From Desulfonema limicola (GTDB lineage Bacteria; Desulfobacterota; Desulfobacteria; Desulfobacterales; DYRC01), in NCBI GenBank assembly GCA_020718925.1, contig DYRC01000037.1, positions 1 to 19,397 of the forward strand: a stretch of DNA of 19,397 bases, in the 5' to 3' direction. Under the pieces are notes generated by a model. It searched no databases. It saw nothing but the letters and a program-made list of their open reading frames with translations, and was not told the origin of the DNA. Positions 7,065 to 14,278 of the stretch are shown here, piece after piece. The translations under genes and the position numbers were made by a program. Numbering within the stretch: position 1 is the stretch's first letter; each line of letters starts with the position of its first letter.

Positions 7065-8471
7065 TTACCGACATTCAAGACAATCTTTGGACAGGCATTC
7101 ATCAAACGCCACCGGATAACAGCCGTCAAAACAGGCTTTGCAGAAATGGTTTTCCGGCGTTTCCATGCCTGTTGCGCCTAGCAGCCCTTCAAGGCTCAGA
7201 TAATGCAGCGTGTCCAATCCCAGATAATCGCGCAACTCTTCCACGGACATTCGTGCGGCAATCAGTTCGCCTCTGGTGGAAAAATCAATCCCGTAATGGC
7301 AGGGAAAGCGATGCGGCGGACCGCTGACGCGCATGTGAACCCGTTTAACGCCCAGCTCTCTCAGCGCTTTGACGCGGGTTTTGACAGTCGTTCCCCGGAT
7401 AATGGAATCCTCAATAATAATGATTTCTTTGCCTTTGAGCAGTTCTTTGACCGGATTAAGCTTAATCCTTACACCGAAATCCCTCATGCTCTGCGTAGGC
7501 TGAATAAAGGTTCTGCCCACATAATGATTGCGGATCATGCCCATCTCAAACGGAATACCGGATTCTTCGGAATAGCCGATTGCCGCATAAGTGCCGGAAT
7601 CCGGGAAAGGCATCACCAGATCAGCGTCAACAGGCGCTTCGCGCGCAAGCTGTCTGCCCTGAGCTTTACGCATCAGATACACGGTTTTATCAAAAATCAG
7701 GCTGTCGGGTCTTGCAAAATAAATAAATTCAAAAATGCAGAAAGTCTTGGTGGACACGACCCGGCTTTTGAGACTTCGCAGCCCTTCGCTATTGATAATG
7801 AGAATTTCTCCGGGGTCTAACTCCCGGATAAATTCAGCATTGACCAGATCCAGGGCGCAGGACTCTGAAGCTAAAATATAGCTGTCATTGAGTTTTCCAA
7901 GGCATAACGGACGGAATCCGTTGGGGTCTTTAAGCCCGATCATTTCGCCTTTGCCGGACAGAACCACAAAGGAAAACGCGCCTTTGAGCCGGGAAACCGT
8001 ATAGAGCAGCGCCTGATCAAATCCGTACTTGAGGTTGTTGACGAAATAATGCAGAAAAATTTCGCTGTCCATTGTGGTCTGAAAAATAGACCCGGCTTCT
8101 TCAAGTTCGTTTTTCAGCATTGCCGCATTGACCAGATTGCCGTTGTGCGCCACCGCATAAGATTTTTTCCGGTGATGAACCACAAATGGCTGGGCATTGG
8201 CAAGAATGGAGCTGCCGGTCGTGGAATAGCGCACATGACCGATAGCCGTATCGCCTTTCAACTCTCCCAGATGCGCCATGTCAAACACATCAGAGACTAA
8301 TCCCATGCCTTTATGGGACACAATGTTGTCGTTCTGAATAACGGCAATGCCCGCGCTTTCCTGCCCCCGGTGCTGAAGCGCGTAAAGTCCGAAATACGTC
8401 ATCTTTGAAGCTTCGGGATGTCCGTGAATGCCGAATATGCCGCAAGCTTCACGGGGTTTATCTTCTATCAT
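7065..8471 (-). CDS. purF: Amidophosphoribosyltransferase (glutamine PRPP amidotransferase), Fe-S type
   Basis: This enzyme catalyses the first committed step of purine synthesis: PRPP plus glutamine to phosphoribosylamine. The 468-residue protein has the N-terminal glutamine amidotransferase nucleophile at Cys10, in REACGIFG after a short propeptide that is normally removed. LQHRGQESAG follows at 32-41. The phosphoribosyltransferase half has VGRTFIQPTQSMR at 318-330 and the PRPP loop IEDSIIRGTT at 353-362. Cys245, Cys391, Cys444 and Cys447 match in spacing the four 4Fe-4S ligands of the Bacillus subtilis enzyme, where the cluster confers oxygen sensitivity and links to turnover. This suits an anaerobe. 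Start ATG 8471 has AGGA and a GAG upstream. It is the first gene of the minus-strand run and is divergent from the chemotaxis operon. No purine-regulator operator was recognised. Confidence 0.97.
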   Translation of the reverse strand: MIEDKPREACGIFGIHGHPEASKMTYFGLYALQHRGQESAGIAVIQNDNIVSHKGMGLVSDVFDMAHLGELKGDTAIGHVRYSTTGSSILANAQPFVVHHRKKSYAVAHNGNLVNAAMLKNELEEAGSIFQTTMDSEIFLHYFVNNLKYGFDQALLYTVSRLKGAFSFVVLSGKGEMIGLKDPNGFRPLCLGKLNDSYILASESCALDLVNAEFIRELDPGEILIINSEGLRSLKSRVVSTKTFCIFEFIYFARPDSLIFDKTVYLMRKAQGRQLAREAPVDADLVMPFPDSGTYAAIGYSEESGIPFEMGMIRNHYVGRTFIQPTQSMRDFGVRIKLNPVKELLKGKEIIIIEDSIIRGTTVKTRVKALRELGVKRVHMRVSGPPHRFPCHYGIDFSTRGELIAARMSVEELRDYLGLDTLHYLSLEGLLGATGMETPENHFCKACFDGCYPVAFDECLSKDCLECR

Positions 8472-8547
8472 GGATATATCTCTTTTCCTAAAACGTAAAA
8501 AAATTTGAACTCACCGGAAACAGAGCATAAAATCTGAAAATAATCAA

Positions 8548-8566
8548 TATGCAAATTGCCAAAACA
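8548..8566 (+). repeat. 19-nt direct repeat, right copy
   Basis: This is TATGCAAATTGCCAAAACA, 18/19 identical to 1661-1679. It lies in the divergent intergenic region about 77 nt upstream of the purF start, within the likely purF promoter/leader zone. It could be a regulatory site, or one edge of an old rearrangement. Confidence 0.4.
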
Positions 8567-8587
8567 AAAATTTTAGTACCAGTTATG

Positions 8588-8617
8588 TTGACAATTACAG
8601 AGTGCATATTGTAGGGT
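8588..8617 (+). promoter_or_regulatory. Putative sigma70-type promoter for the chemotaxis operon
   Basis: A perfect TTGACA (8588-8593) is followed after 18 nt by TAGGGT (8612-8617), which keeps the three most conserved -10 positions. It lies about 55 nt upstream of the STAS start codon in the divergent intergenic region. The -10 box is poor, so this is tentative. No convincing pair was found for purF on the other strand. Confidence 0.35.
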
Positions 8618-8672
8618 TATAAAAAGCTTATGACCTATTCCTGTTTTGTTTGCAACTGTTTTCGGAGATCGC

Positions 8673-9014
8673 ATGTTTAAAATTTTCGACAACCCGTCCG
8701 GTACCGTGATACAGCCTGAAAGCGACATCATGTCTGATGCCGCAGAAAAACTTCGTCTGCTGCTGACAGACCTGATAAAAAAAGGCGCCCGGAAACTTTC
8801 GTTTGACTTTTCTGCGGTGAAAGATATGGACGCAGCCGCGCTGTTTGTCTTTTTTCTGCTGCCGGATACCCTGATGTCAAAATTCCCCGATGCCGAATTG
8901 GAAATTATTCATGCTTCCGAAGATATTGTCAATATGTTTAAGATGACGAAAATTTCAAAACGCTATAAAATGTCCGAATCGCAATTTGCGGCATTAACGG
9001 AGTTGAAGGATTAA
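8673..9014 (+). CDS. STAS-domain protein (anti-sigma-factor-antagonist-like), first gene of the chemotaxis operon
   Basis: This is a small cytosolic protein of 113 residues with a single STAS fold. STAS proteins usually act by binding partner proteins, switched by phosphorylation of a serine in a DSSG-type loop. Here the pattern LSFDFSAVKDMDAAALFVFFLL at about 49-70 shows the expected strand-loop-helix, but the loop reads DAAAL where the phosphorylatable serine would sit, so classical SpoIIAA-type switching looks absent. The C-terminal half (LEIIHASEDIVNMFKMTKISKRYKM) fits the family. Start ATG 8673 has CGGAG with a 5-nt spacer; a TTG at 8646 in the same frame is less likely. It ends 2 nt before the methyltransferase and in context is probably an accessory of the CheA pathway. 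That role is inferred from position only. Confidence 0.8.
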   Translation: MFKIFDNPSGTVIQPESDIMSDAAEKLRLLLTDLIKKGARKLSFDFSAVKDMDAAALFVFFLLPDTLMSKFPDAELEIIHASEDIVNMFKMTKISKRYKMSESQFAALTELKD

Positions 9015-9016
9015 GC

Positions 9017-10666
9017 ATGTCCGAATGGAAAAATACGCTTTATTACGGCGACAATCTTGCGATTATGCGGGAATACATCTCAGATGAGAGCGTTGATCTG
9101 ATTTATCTTGATCCGCCATTCAATTCCAATCGCAATTATAATGTACTGTTTAAGGATGAATCCGGGCAGGATGCCGAATCGCAGATTACCGCCTTTGAAG
9201 ATACATGGCACTGGGGCAGAATATCTGAAAAAATTTATGAAGAACTGGCAGCAGACTCTTCGGAAAAAATTTCAGCTATGATCAGTGCGTTCCGTCAGTT
9301 TATCGGCATCAATCAGATGATGGCGTATCTGGTGATGATGACGGCAAGGCTGATTGAAATGCGCCGGATTTTAAAGCCGACCGGAAGCCTGTATCTGCAC
9401 TGCGATCCCACTACAAGTCATTATCTGAAAATGGTGCTGGATGCGATATTCAGAGCAGAGAATTTCAAATGTGAAATTATATGGGAACGAAGCCAGACAA
9501 GGTCTTCGATAAGCAAAAATTATCGAAAAGCGCATGATGTGATTTTATTTTTTACAAAATCAGATAATTATACCTTTAATATGCAGTATCGGGAATTATC
9601 AGAGACATCATTGGATAATTACAGGTACCAAGATGAAAAAGGAAGATACCGCTTAGTTCCCTTGCTGGTTAGCGGAATCCGCAAAGGAGAAACCGGCGCG
9701 ACATGGAAAGAGATTGATCCGAATATTCGCGGAAAATCAGGAATGCACTGGATAACGACTCATGTTAACCTCGAAGAATATGAGCGGCAGGGGCTGATTG
9801 TGTTTTCCAAAAGCGGTATTCCGAATCTGAAATACTATCTTGAGGCAAGTCCGGGAATGCCTTTGAATGATAATTGGCATGATATACGACTCATCCCGGC
9901 GTCATCGGGAGAATCCATGGGCTACCCCACCCAGAAACCCGTGGCGCTTTTGGAACGTATTGTTCAGGCAGGCAGCAATGAAGGCGATGTGATATTCGAT
10001 CCATTTTGCGGATGTGGCACAGCAATTATTGCCGCGCAGAATCTGAACCGCCGATGGATCGGAATTGATATTACGCATCTGGCTGTGGCGCTTCAGAAAT
10101 ACCGCCTCAAAGAAACCTTCGGCTTAGTTGAAAAGCAGGATTATGAAGTCATCGGAGAGCCGGAAGACGCGGCATCGGCAAGGCAGTTGGCGCAGGACGA
10201 CCGGTATCAGTTTCAGTGGTGGGCATTATCGCTGGTGCAGGCAAAACCCGTCGGCGGAGAATCCGGCGGTAAAAAAGGCAGAAAAGGCAAAGACAGCGGC
10301 ATTGACGGTGTTATCAATTTTATTGACGATGCGGAGCAGAAAATCAAACGCATTCTGGTTCAGGTGAAAAGCGGCAAAGTCAGACCCGGCGATATTCGGG
10401 ATTTAATCGGAACGGTCGAACGCGAAAAAGCGGCTATGGGCATTTTTATCACCTTGGAACTCCCAAGCAGCGATATGAATAAAGAAGCTGTATCCGCAGG
10501 GTTTTATCATTCTCAGGGCTGGGAAAGAAATTATCCCAAAATTCAGATATTAACGATTGAGGCATTGCTGAACCGGGAAAGCCCTGATATGCCGCCGCTT
10601 CGGATGACATTCGGAAAGTCGCGGAAAGACGCTAAGAACGGACAAGGGCAAAACAGGTTGTTCTGA
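9017..10666 (+). CDS. Site-specific DNA methyltransferase fused to a restriction-endonuclease-like (Mrr/PD-(D/E)XK) C-terminal domain
   Basis: This 549-residue protein has an N-terminal amino-methyltransferase of the beta motif order. The catalytic DPPF (Asp32-Phe35, in VDLIYLDPPFNSNRNY) comes first, TQKP is at 305-308, and the SAM-binding FDPFCGCGT is at 327-335. DPPF favours N6-adenine methylation. The segment from about 150 to 290 should hold the target-recognition region. After a linker, residues 395-520 look like a PD-(D/E)XK nuclease of the Mrr type: GIDGVINF with Asp430, then ILVQVKSGK with the Gln449-x-Lys451 pair, and GIFITL. The fusion may be a single-chain restriction-modification enzyme, or a methyltransferase with a nuclease-derived DNA-binding domain. 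Start ATG 9017 has GAAGGA 6 nt upstream, 2 nt after the STAS stop; its own stop is 1 nt before cheA. No specificity or partner restriction gene is adjacent. Methylation should be more certain than cleavage. Confidence 0.88.
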   Translation: MSEWKNTLYYGDNLAIMREYISDESVDLIYLDPPFNSNRNYNVLFKDESGQDAESQITAFEDTWHWGRISEKIYEELAADSSEKISAMISAFRQFIGINQMMAYLVMMTARLIEMRRILKPTGSLYLHCDPTTSHYLKMVLDAIFRAENFKCEIIWERSQTRSSISKNYRKAHDVILFFTKSDNYTFNMQYRELSETSLDNYRYQDEKGRYRLVPLLVSGIRKGETGATWKEIDPNIRGKSGMHWITTHVNLEEYERQGLIVFSKSGIPNLKYYLEASPGMPLNDNWHDIRLIPASSGESMGYPTQKPVALLERIVQAGSNEGDVIFDPFCGCGTAIIAAQNLNRRWIGIDITHLAVALQKYRLKETFGLVEKQDYEVIGEPEDAASARQLAQDDRYQFQWWALSLVQAKPVGGESGGKKGRKGKDSGIDGVINFIDDAEQKIKRILVQVKSGKVRPGDIRDLIGTVEREKAAMGIFITLELPSSDMNKEAVSAGFYHSQGWERNYPKIQILTIEALLNRESPDMPPLRMTFGKSRKDAKNGQGQNRLF

Positions 10667-10667
10667 T

Positions 10668-13139
10668 ATGGAATATGACGCTTCTCTTATGAGAGAATTT
10701 GCGGTTGAAGCGCAGGAACATCTCGAATCTGTCGAGGATAATCTGCTCAGACTGGCGATTCAGAAAGAAAATCCCGATAGAGAACTGATTGACAAAGTAT
10801 TTCGCTCAGTTCATTCTATCAAGGGCGGAGCCGGATTTTTATCGCTCAAACAGGTCGCCAAATTGGCTCATGCGATGGAAGCGCTCCTGTCCGAATTCCG
10901 ATCCGGCGGCAAGGCTATCGGCGGCGACAGTATTGATACGCTGATTGCAGGCGTTGATCTCATCCAACTGATGCTTGAAGATACGGATCGGAGCAATGAC
11001 GTGGATATTTCATCCGTACATCATCGGCTGCGTAATCTGCTGGATGAAAAGGAAACTGAGCCGTCTCCGCCACCCATTCAGGATTCATGCCCCAATTCTT
11101 TGAAAAAGCCCTTTGTTCAGGAAGAATTTGAAATCGATCCTGAAATTCTTAAAAATCTTCCGCCCACGCATGAATTTCTCTATCTTCTCAAATATGATCT
11201 GGCGGCATCGCGGGAACAGAACAACCGGAGTCCGGTGCGAATTGTCAGGGATTTACTGAGTACCGGCGTCATAGCAGATTCAAGGCTTGAAAGCTGTGCT
11301 GATTTATCCGAACCCATACCGAAAGTTCCTCTGGTTTATACGGTTCTTTATTCGACCATCTTAGACCCGGACTTTATCGGTCTGGCGGTGGGACTGCCGG
11401 ATGAGCGTGTTCTGACAATAGATAAGGAAAATTTTTTAAAACATTCCGCACTTTCCACACTGCACGCTGCACTTGTCTCTGCATCTGAACCTGCATCTGA
11501 GCCGGTGATTGATTTGGAAACGCCGATCCCGCCGGTCAGTTCTGAAAGCCCCGTCAGTCCTGAAATAACAGAGCATTTTGTCAGCGAAGCAGAGGAGCTT
11601 TTGGAACGGATGGAACATTGTCTGGTCAATGCCCTGAAAAACCCGGAAAATATCGCCGAAGCCTTCAGGCTGATTCACAGTTTCAAAGGCAATTCAGGTC
11701 TTTTGGGATTCAAGGATTTTGAGCGGTTAAGCCATCAGACTGAGACGGTTTTGGAGGGGCTGAGAGACGGATCCGTTTTTTGGAATGACACGATACAGCA
11801 TCGGCTACTACAAAGCATTGACGCGCTCAGAGAAGCATTGCCCGAATTATCCAAGACCGGCATATCAAGGATTTTAAAATGCGATGATCTTATCGCCCAA
11901 CTGACGCACCTTGAAATTTGCGAAGACAGCACTCCCATAGCCGCCAATCTATCGCCCGTTACGGTATCAAAGCAGCATCACGATATTCGGGTAGATTTGG
12001 AAAAACTTGATTTGCTGATCAATCTGGTCGGCGAATTGGTAACCGCAGAAGCAATGGTATCCAAAAATCCGGATTTGGAAGGATTGGATTTGGATAATTT
12101 TGAGCGATCCGCGCATAATCTTCGCCGGATTATCAGCGAGCTTCAGGATGTGGCAATGTCTATGCGGATGGTTCCGCTGTCAAGAACCTTCAGAAAAATG
12201 ACCCGGCTGGCACATGATTTATCGCTCAAATCCGGCAAGCCCGTGAAGCTTACATTGCTCGGCGAAGAAACCGAAGTGGATAAAACCGTCATTGAACATA
12301 TCACTGATCCTTTGGTGCATATTATCAGAAATTGCGTAGATCACGGCATTGAATCTCCGGATATGCGGCGGCGGTTCGGAAAACCCGAAACCGGATTGAT
12401 TACCATTCGGGCAGGACACGAGGGCGGCGAGGTGGTCATTCATGTTTCTGATGACGGACAGGGGTTGAGTCGGGAAAAAATTCTTAAAAAAGCAATTGCG
12501 ACAGGCATTGTCAGCGGAGATGGAACTCATCTTTCAGATGAAGCGGTTCACCGGCTGATTTTTGAACCCGGATTCAGTACTGCGGAACAGGTTACAGATG
12601 TTTCGGGGCGCGGCGTGGGTATGGATGTGGTCAGACGGAATCTGGAAAAAATCAAAGGACGGATAGATGTTCACACCCTGCCCGGAAGAGGAACCACGTT
12701 AAGTTTCAGGATTCCGCTGACACTGGCAATCATTGAAGGAATGCTGATCCGGGTCGGAACCGCAAGATATACCATTCCCCTGCTGTCTATCCGGGAATCA
12801 TTTCGTCCCACACCTAAGCAGATTACAACCACAATGGACGGGCAGGAAATTGTCAGAATCAGAAACGATCTGCTTCCGATTCTGCGTCTGCATAAGTTGT
12901 ACAAGGTAGCATCAGAGCAGACAGAGATTGATCGCGGCATTCTGATTCATGTTGCATGCGGAATAAAAAGCGTATGTCTTTTTGCCGATGACATTGTGGG
13001 ACATCATCATACCGTTATCAAGGGCATTCCCGAATACATTGATTCTGCGCGGGGAATTTCAGGTTTTACCATTTTAGATAACGGCGAGGTCAGCCTGATT
13101 CTGGACGTAGGCAGCATTATTGAGATGGCAGAAAGGTAG
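10668..13139 (+). CDS. cheA: Chemotaxis histidine kinase CheA with two Hpt domains
   Basis: This 823-residue central kinase of chemotaxis phosphorylates response regulators according to receptor state. It carries two histidine phosphotransfer domains: the first at about 1-110 with His49 (VHSIKGGAGF) and the second at about 298-395 with His337 (IHSFKGNSGLLGF). Between them, about 155-270 forms a folded segment I do not recognise. The dimerisation helices (about 440-500) are followed by the ATPase domain with N box HIIRNCVDHGIE (Asn555), DDGQGL at 595-600, FEPGFST at 632-638 and GRGVGMDVV at 647-655. A CheW-like domain, about 685-820, closes the protein. ATG 10668 lies 1 nt after the methyltransferase stop with only a weak AGG at 10 nt, so translation probably depends on the upstream gene. 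No receiver domain is fused. It is longer than E. coli CheA (about 650 residues) mainly because of the second Hpt. Confidence 0.96.
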   Translation: MEYDASLMREFAVEAQEHLESVEDNLLRLAIQKENPDRELIDKVFRSVHSIKGGAGFLSLKQVAKLAHAMEALLSEFRSGGKAIGGDSIDTLIAGVDLIQLMLEDTDRSNDVDISSVHHRLRNLLDEKETEPSPPPIQDSCPNSLKKPFVQEEFEIDPEILKNLPPTHEFLYLLKYDLAASREQNNRSPVRIVRDLLSTGVIADSRLESCADLSEPIPKVPLVYTVLYSTILDPDFIGLAVGLPDERVLTIDKENFLKHSALSTLHAALVSASEPASEPVIDLETPIPPVSSESPVSPEITEHFVSEAEELLERMEHCLVNALKNPENIAEAFRLIHSFKGNSGLLGFKDFERLSHQTETVLEGLRDGSVFWNDTIQHRLLQSIDALREALPELSKTGISRILKCDDLIAQLTHLEICEDSTPIAANLSPVTVSKQHHDIRVDLEKLDLLINLVGELVTAEAMVSKNPDLEGLDLDNFERSAHNLRRIISELQDVAMSMRMVPLSRTFRKMTRLAHDLSLKSGKPVKLTLLGEETEVDKTVIEHITDPLVHIIRNCVDHGIESPDMRRRFGKPETGLITIRAGHEGGEVVIHVSDDGQGLSREKILKKAIATGIVSGDGTHLSDEAVHRLIFEPGFSTAEQVTDVSGRGVGMDVVRRNLEKIKGRIDVHTLPGRGTTLSFRIPLTLAIIEGMLIRVGTARYTIPLLSIRESFRPTPKQITTTMDGQEIVRIRNDLLPILRLHKLYKVASEQTEIDRGILIHVACGIKSVCLFADDIVGHHHTVIKGIPEYIDSARGISGFTILDNGEVSLILDVGSIIEMAER

Positions 13140-13145
13140 GAAAGC

Positions 13146-13685
13146 ATGAGAGACAGCAGAGAACATGATATGATAGACGATAATGTCTATGACGATGAAG
13201 ATGAAGACACTCAGAAAGACAAATATCTGACCTTTCAGTTGGGCAAAGAAGCGTATGGCATTGATATTCGCTATGTAACAGAAATTATCGGCATTCAGAA
13301 GATTACGCATGTTCCTGATATGCCGGATTATATTCAGGGCGTGATCAATCTCCGGGGGCAGGTGATTCCGGTCATGGACGTCAGAGTCCGCTTTAAGATG
13401 GAATCCAAAGCATATAATGATCGCACCTGTGTTGTCGTGGTCAGAATTGATAATGCGTCTGTCGGGCTGGTGGTGGATACGGTCAACGAGGTGGCAGATA
13501 TCCCTGAAGATCAGGTCTCTCCGCCGCCCAGAGTATCCGGATCAAAAAGCAGCCGCTATATTCAGGGCATGGGCAAAATCGGAGACGAGGTAAAAATATT
13601 GTTAGATGTCAATAAGCTGCTTTATGATGAAGAATTGGAACAACTGAAGGGGGGAGGGTTTTATGAGGGGGGAGATAAGTGTTAA
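13146..13685 (+). CDS. cheW: Chemotaxis coupling protein CheW
   Basis: This 179-residue adaptor links receptors to CheA. The CheW fold spans about 25-165, with YLTFQLGKEAYGIDI, the receptor/kinase contact region VPDMPDYIQGVINLRGQVIPVMDVR and GLVVDTVNEVADI. A strongly acidic N-terminal extension (about 1-24, DDNVYDDEDEDTQ) precedes it. Start ATG 13146 follows AGGA, 6 nt after cheA. The last dozen residues (KGGGFYEGGDKC) are glycine-rich and encoded by G-runs and the first 7-bp repeat unit; the stop codon TAA lies inside that repeat. The natural tail has therefore probably been altered by the repeat insertion. The gene overlaps the following Cache gene by 23 nt. Confidence 0.95.
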   Translation: MRDSREHDMIDDNVYDDEDEDTQKDKYLTFQLGKEAYGIDIRYVTEIIGIQKITHVPDMPDYIQGVINLRGQVIPVMDVRVRFKMESKAYNDRTCVVVVRIDNASVGLVVDTVNEVADIPEDQVSPPPRVSGSKSSRYIQGMGKIGDEVKILLDVNKLLYDEELEQLKGGGFYEGGDKC

Positions 13686-14190
13686 GTGGAAAGTGTTAAG
13701 TGTTAAGTGGATGGTCGTTATGTTGTGCTTTCTGATGGTGGGAAGCACTGTTTCTGCCGAAGAAACTGCTACGCCGGAAGAAGTGATTGCCAAAGTCAGA
13801 GCCGCTGCGGAATTTCTTTCCAAAGCAGGTGAGCCGGGTTTGGCGCAATTCAACGATCCCAAAGGTCAGTGGGCGTGGAAAGATACCTATATATTTGTGA
13901 TGAACTGCGGCAAAGAAGAAATGACAGCGCATATCAACCCGAATCTGGTCGGGGTCAAGTTGGTGAACTTCTTAGATAAAAACGGACGATACCTGGGCTT
14001 TGATCTGTGCGCGGAATCGCTTAAATCCAAAGGCGGCTGGACCGAATATTGGTGGCCCAAAGCCGGCAGCACGGCTCCCGAACGCAAAATTTCCTATATG
14101 CTCAAAGTGCCGGAACAGCCATATCAGGTGGGCGCGGGAATTTATAATCCGGGCATGACGTTAGAAAAGCTTAACGGACTAATAAAATAG
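13663..14190 (+). CDS. Secreted single-Cache-domain protein
   Basis: This 175-residue protein is predicted to be exported. Residues 1-32 form a signal peptide (basic start, hydrophobic VVMLCFLMVGS, cleavage likely after VSA). The rest is a stand-alone Cache domain of the sCache_2 style. Recognisable features are AQFND, the GQWAWKDTYIFVMNC strand, NGRYLGFD, the GGWTEYWWPKAGS turn, then KISYMLKVPEQPYQVGAGIYNP. Cache domains bind small ligands, often organic acids or amino acids, and usually sit in receptors; here no transmembrane or signalling domain follows. It may present a ligand to one of the adjacent MCPs, which is an inference. Start ATG 13663 has a strong GGGAGG site 4-5 nt upstream; ATG 13711 is an alternative that would remove the repeat-encoded residues 1-16. 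The signal-peptide codons carry five 7-bp repeat units. Confidence 0.82.
   Translation: MRGEISVKWKVLSVKWMVVMLCFLMVGSTVSAEETATPEEVIAKVRAAAEFLSKAGEPGLAQFNDPKGQWAWKDTYIFVMNCGKEEMTAHINPNLVGVKLVNFLDKNGRYLGFDLCAESLKSKGGWTEYWWPKAGSTAPERKISYMLKVPEQPYQVGAGIYNPGMTLEKLNGLIK
13674..13708 (+). repeat. Heptanucleotide tandem array A (five units, GTTAAGT type)
   Basis: Consecutive 7-mers are GATAAGT, GTTAAGT, GGAAAGT, GTTAAGT and GTTAAGT, lying within the cheW stop region and the signal-peptide codons of the Cache gene. Because 7 is not a multiple of 3, gain or loss of one unit would shift the frame of the Cache protein if it starts at 13663. Six-G runs sit at 13649-13654 and 13667-13672. Confidence 0.85.
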
Positions 14191-14232
14191 TGTTATGTGT
14201 TAAGTGTTAAGAAAAATACATTCATAACACTT
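14189..14232 (+). repeat. Inverted repeat and short GTGTTAA units after the Cache gene
   Basis: GTGTTAT, GTGTTAA and GTGTTAA follow the stop codon. AGTGTTATG (14189-14197) is perfectly complementary to CATAACACT (14223-14231). An alternative pairing of 14202-14209 with 14225-14232 gives a shorter loop. No T-run follows, so transcription probably continues into the receptor genes. Confidence 0.6.
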
Positions 14233-14265
14233 CTCATTTCTCACTTCTCACTTCTCACTTCTCAA
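14231..14265 (+). repeat. Heptanucleotide tandem array B (five units, TTCTCAC type)
   Basis: Consecutive 7-mers are TTCTCAT, TTCTCAC, TTCTCAC, TTCTCAC and TTCTCAA. The reverse complement of the unit is GTGAGAA, which resembles array A's GTGTTAA and GTGGAAA, so the two arrays are related families in opposite orientation. Array B ends 2 nt before the AAAGGA ribosome site of the first MCP, so its length may affect mRNA structure there. Confidence 0.85.
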
Positions 14266-14278
14266 TGAAAGGATTTCT

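Noticed and set aside
9505..9527. Perfect 8-bp inverted repeat inside the methyltransferase gene
   Set aside because: It lies fully within codons, has no T-run and no sign of a promoter or terminator. Probably chance in an AT-rich segment.
13674..14265. CRISPR array
   Set aside because: The repeats are 7 bp, directly abutting and without unique spacers, so this is a short tandem repeat and not CRISPR.
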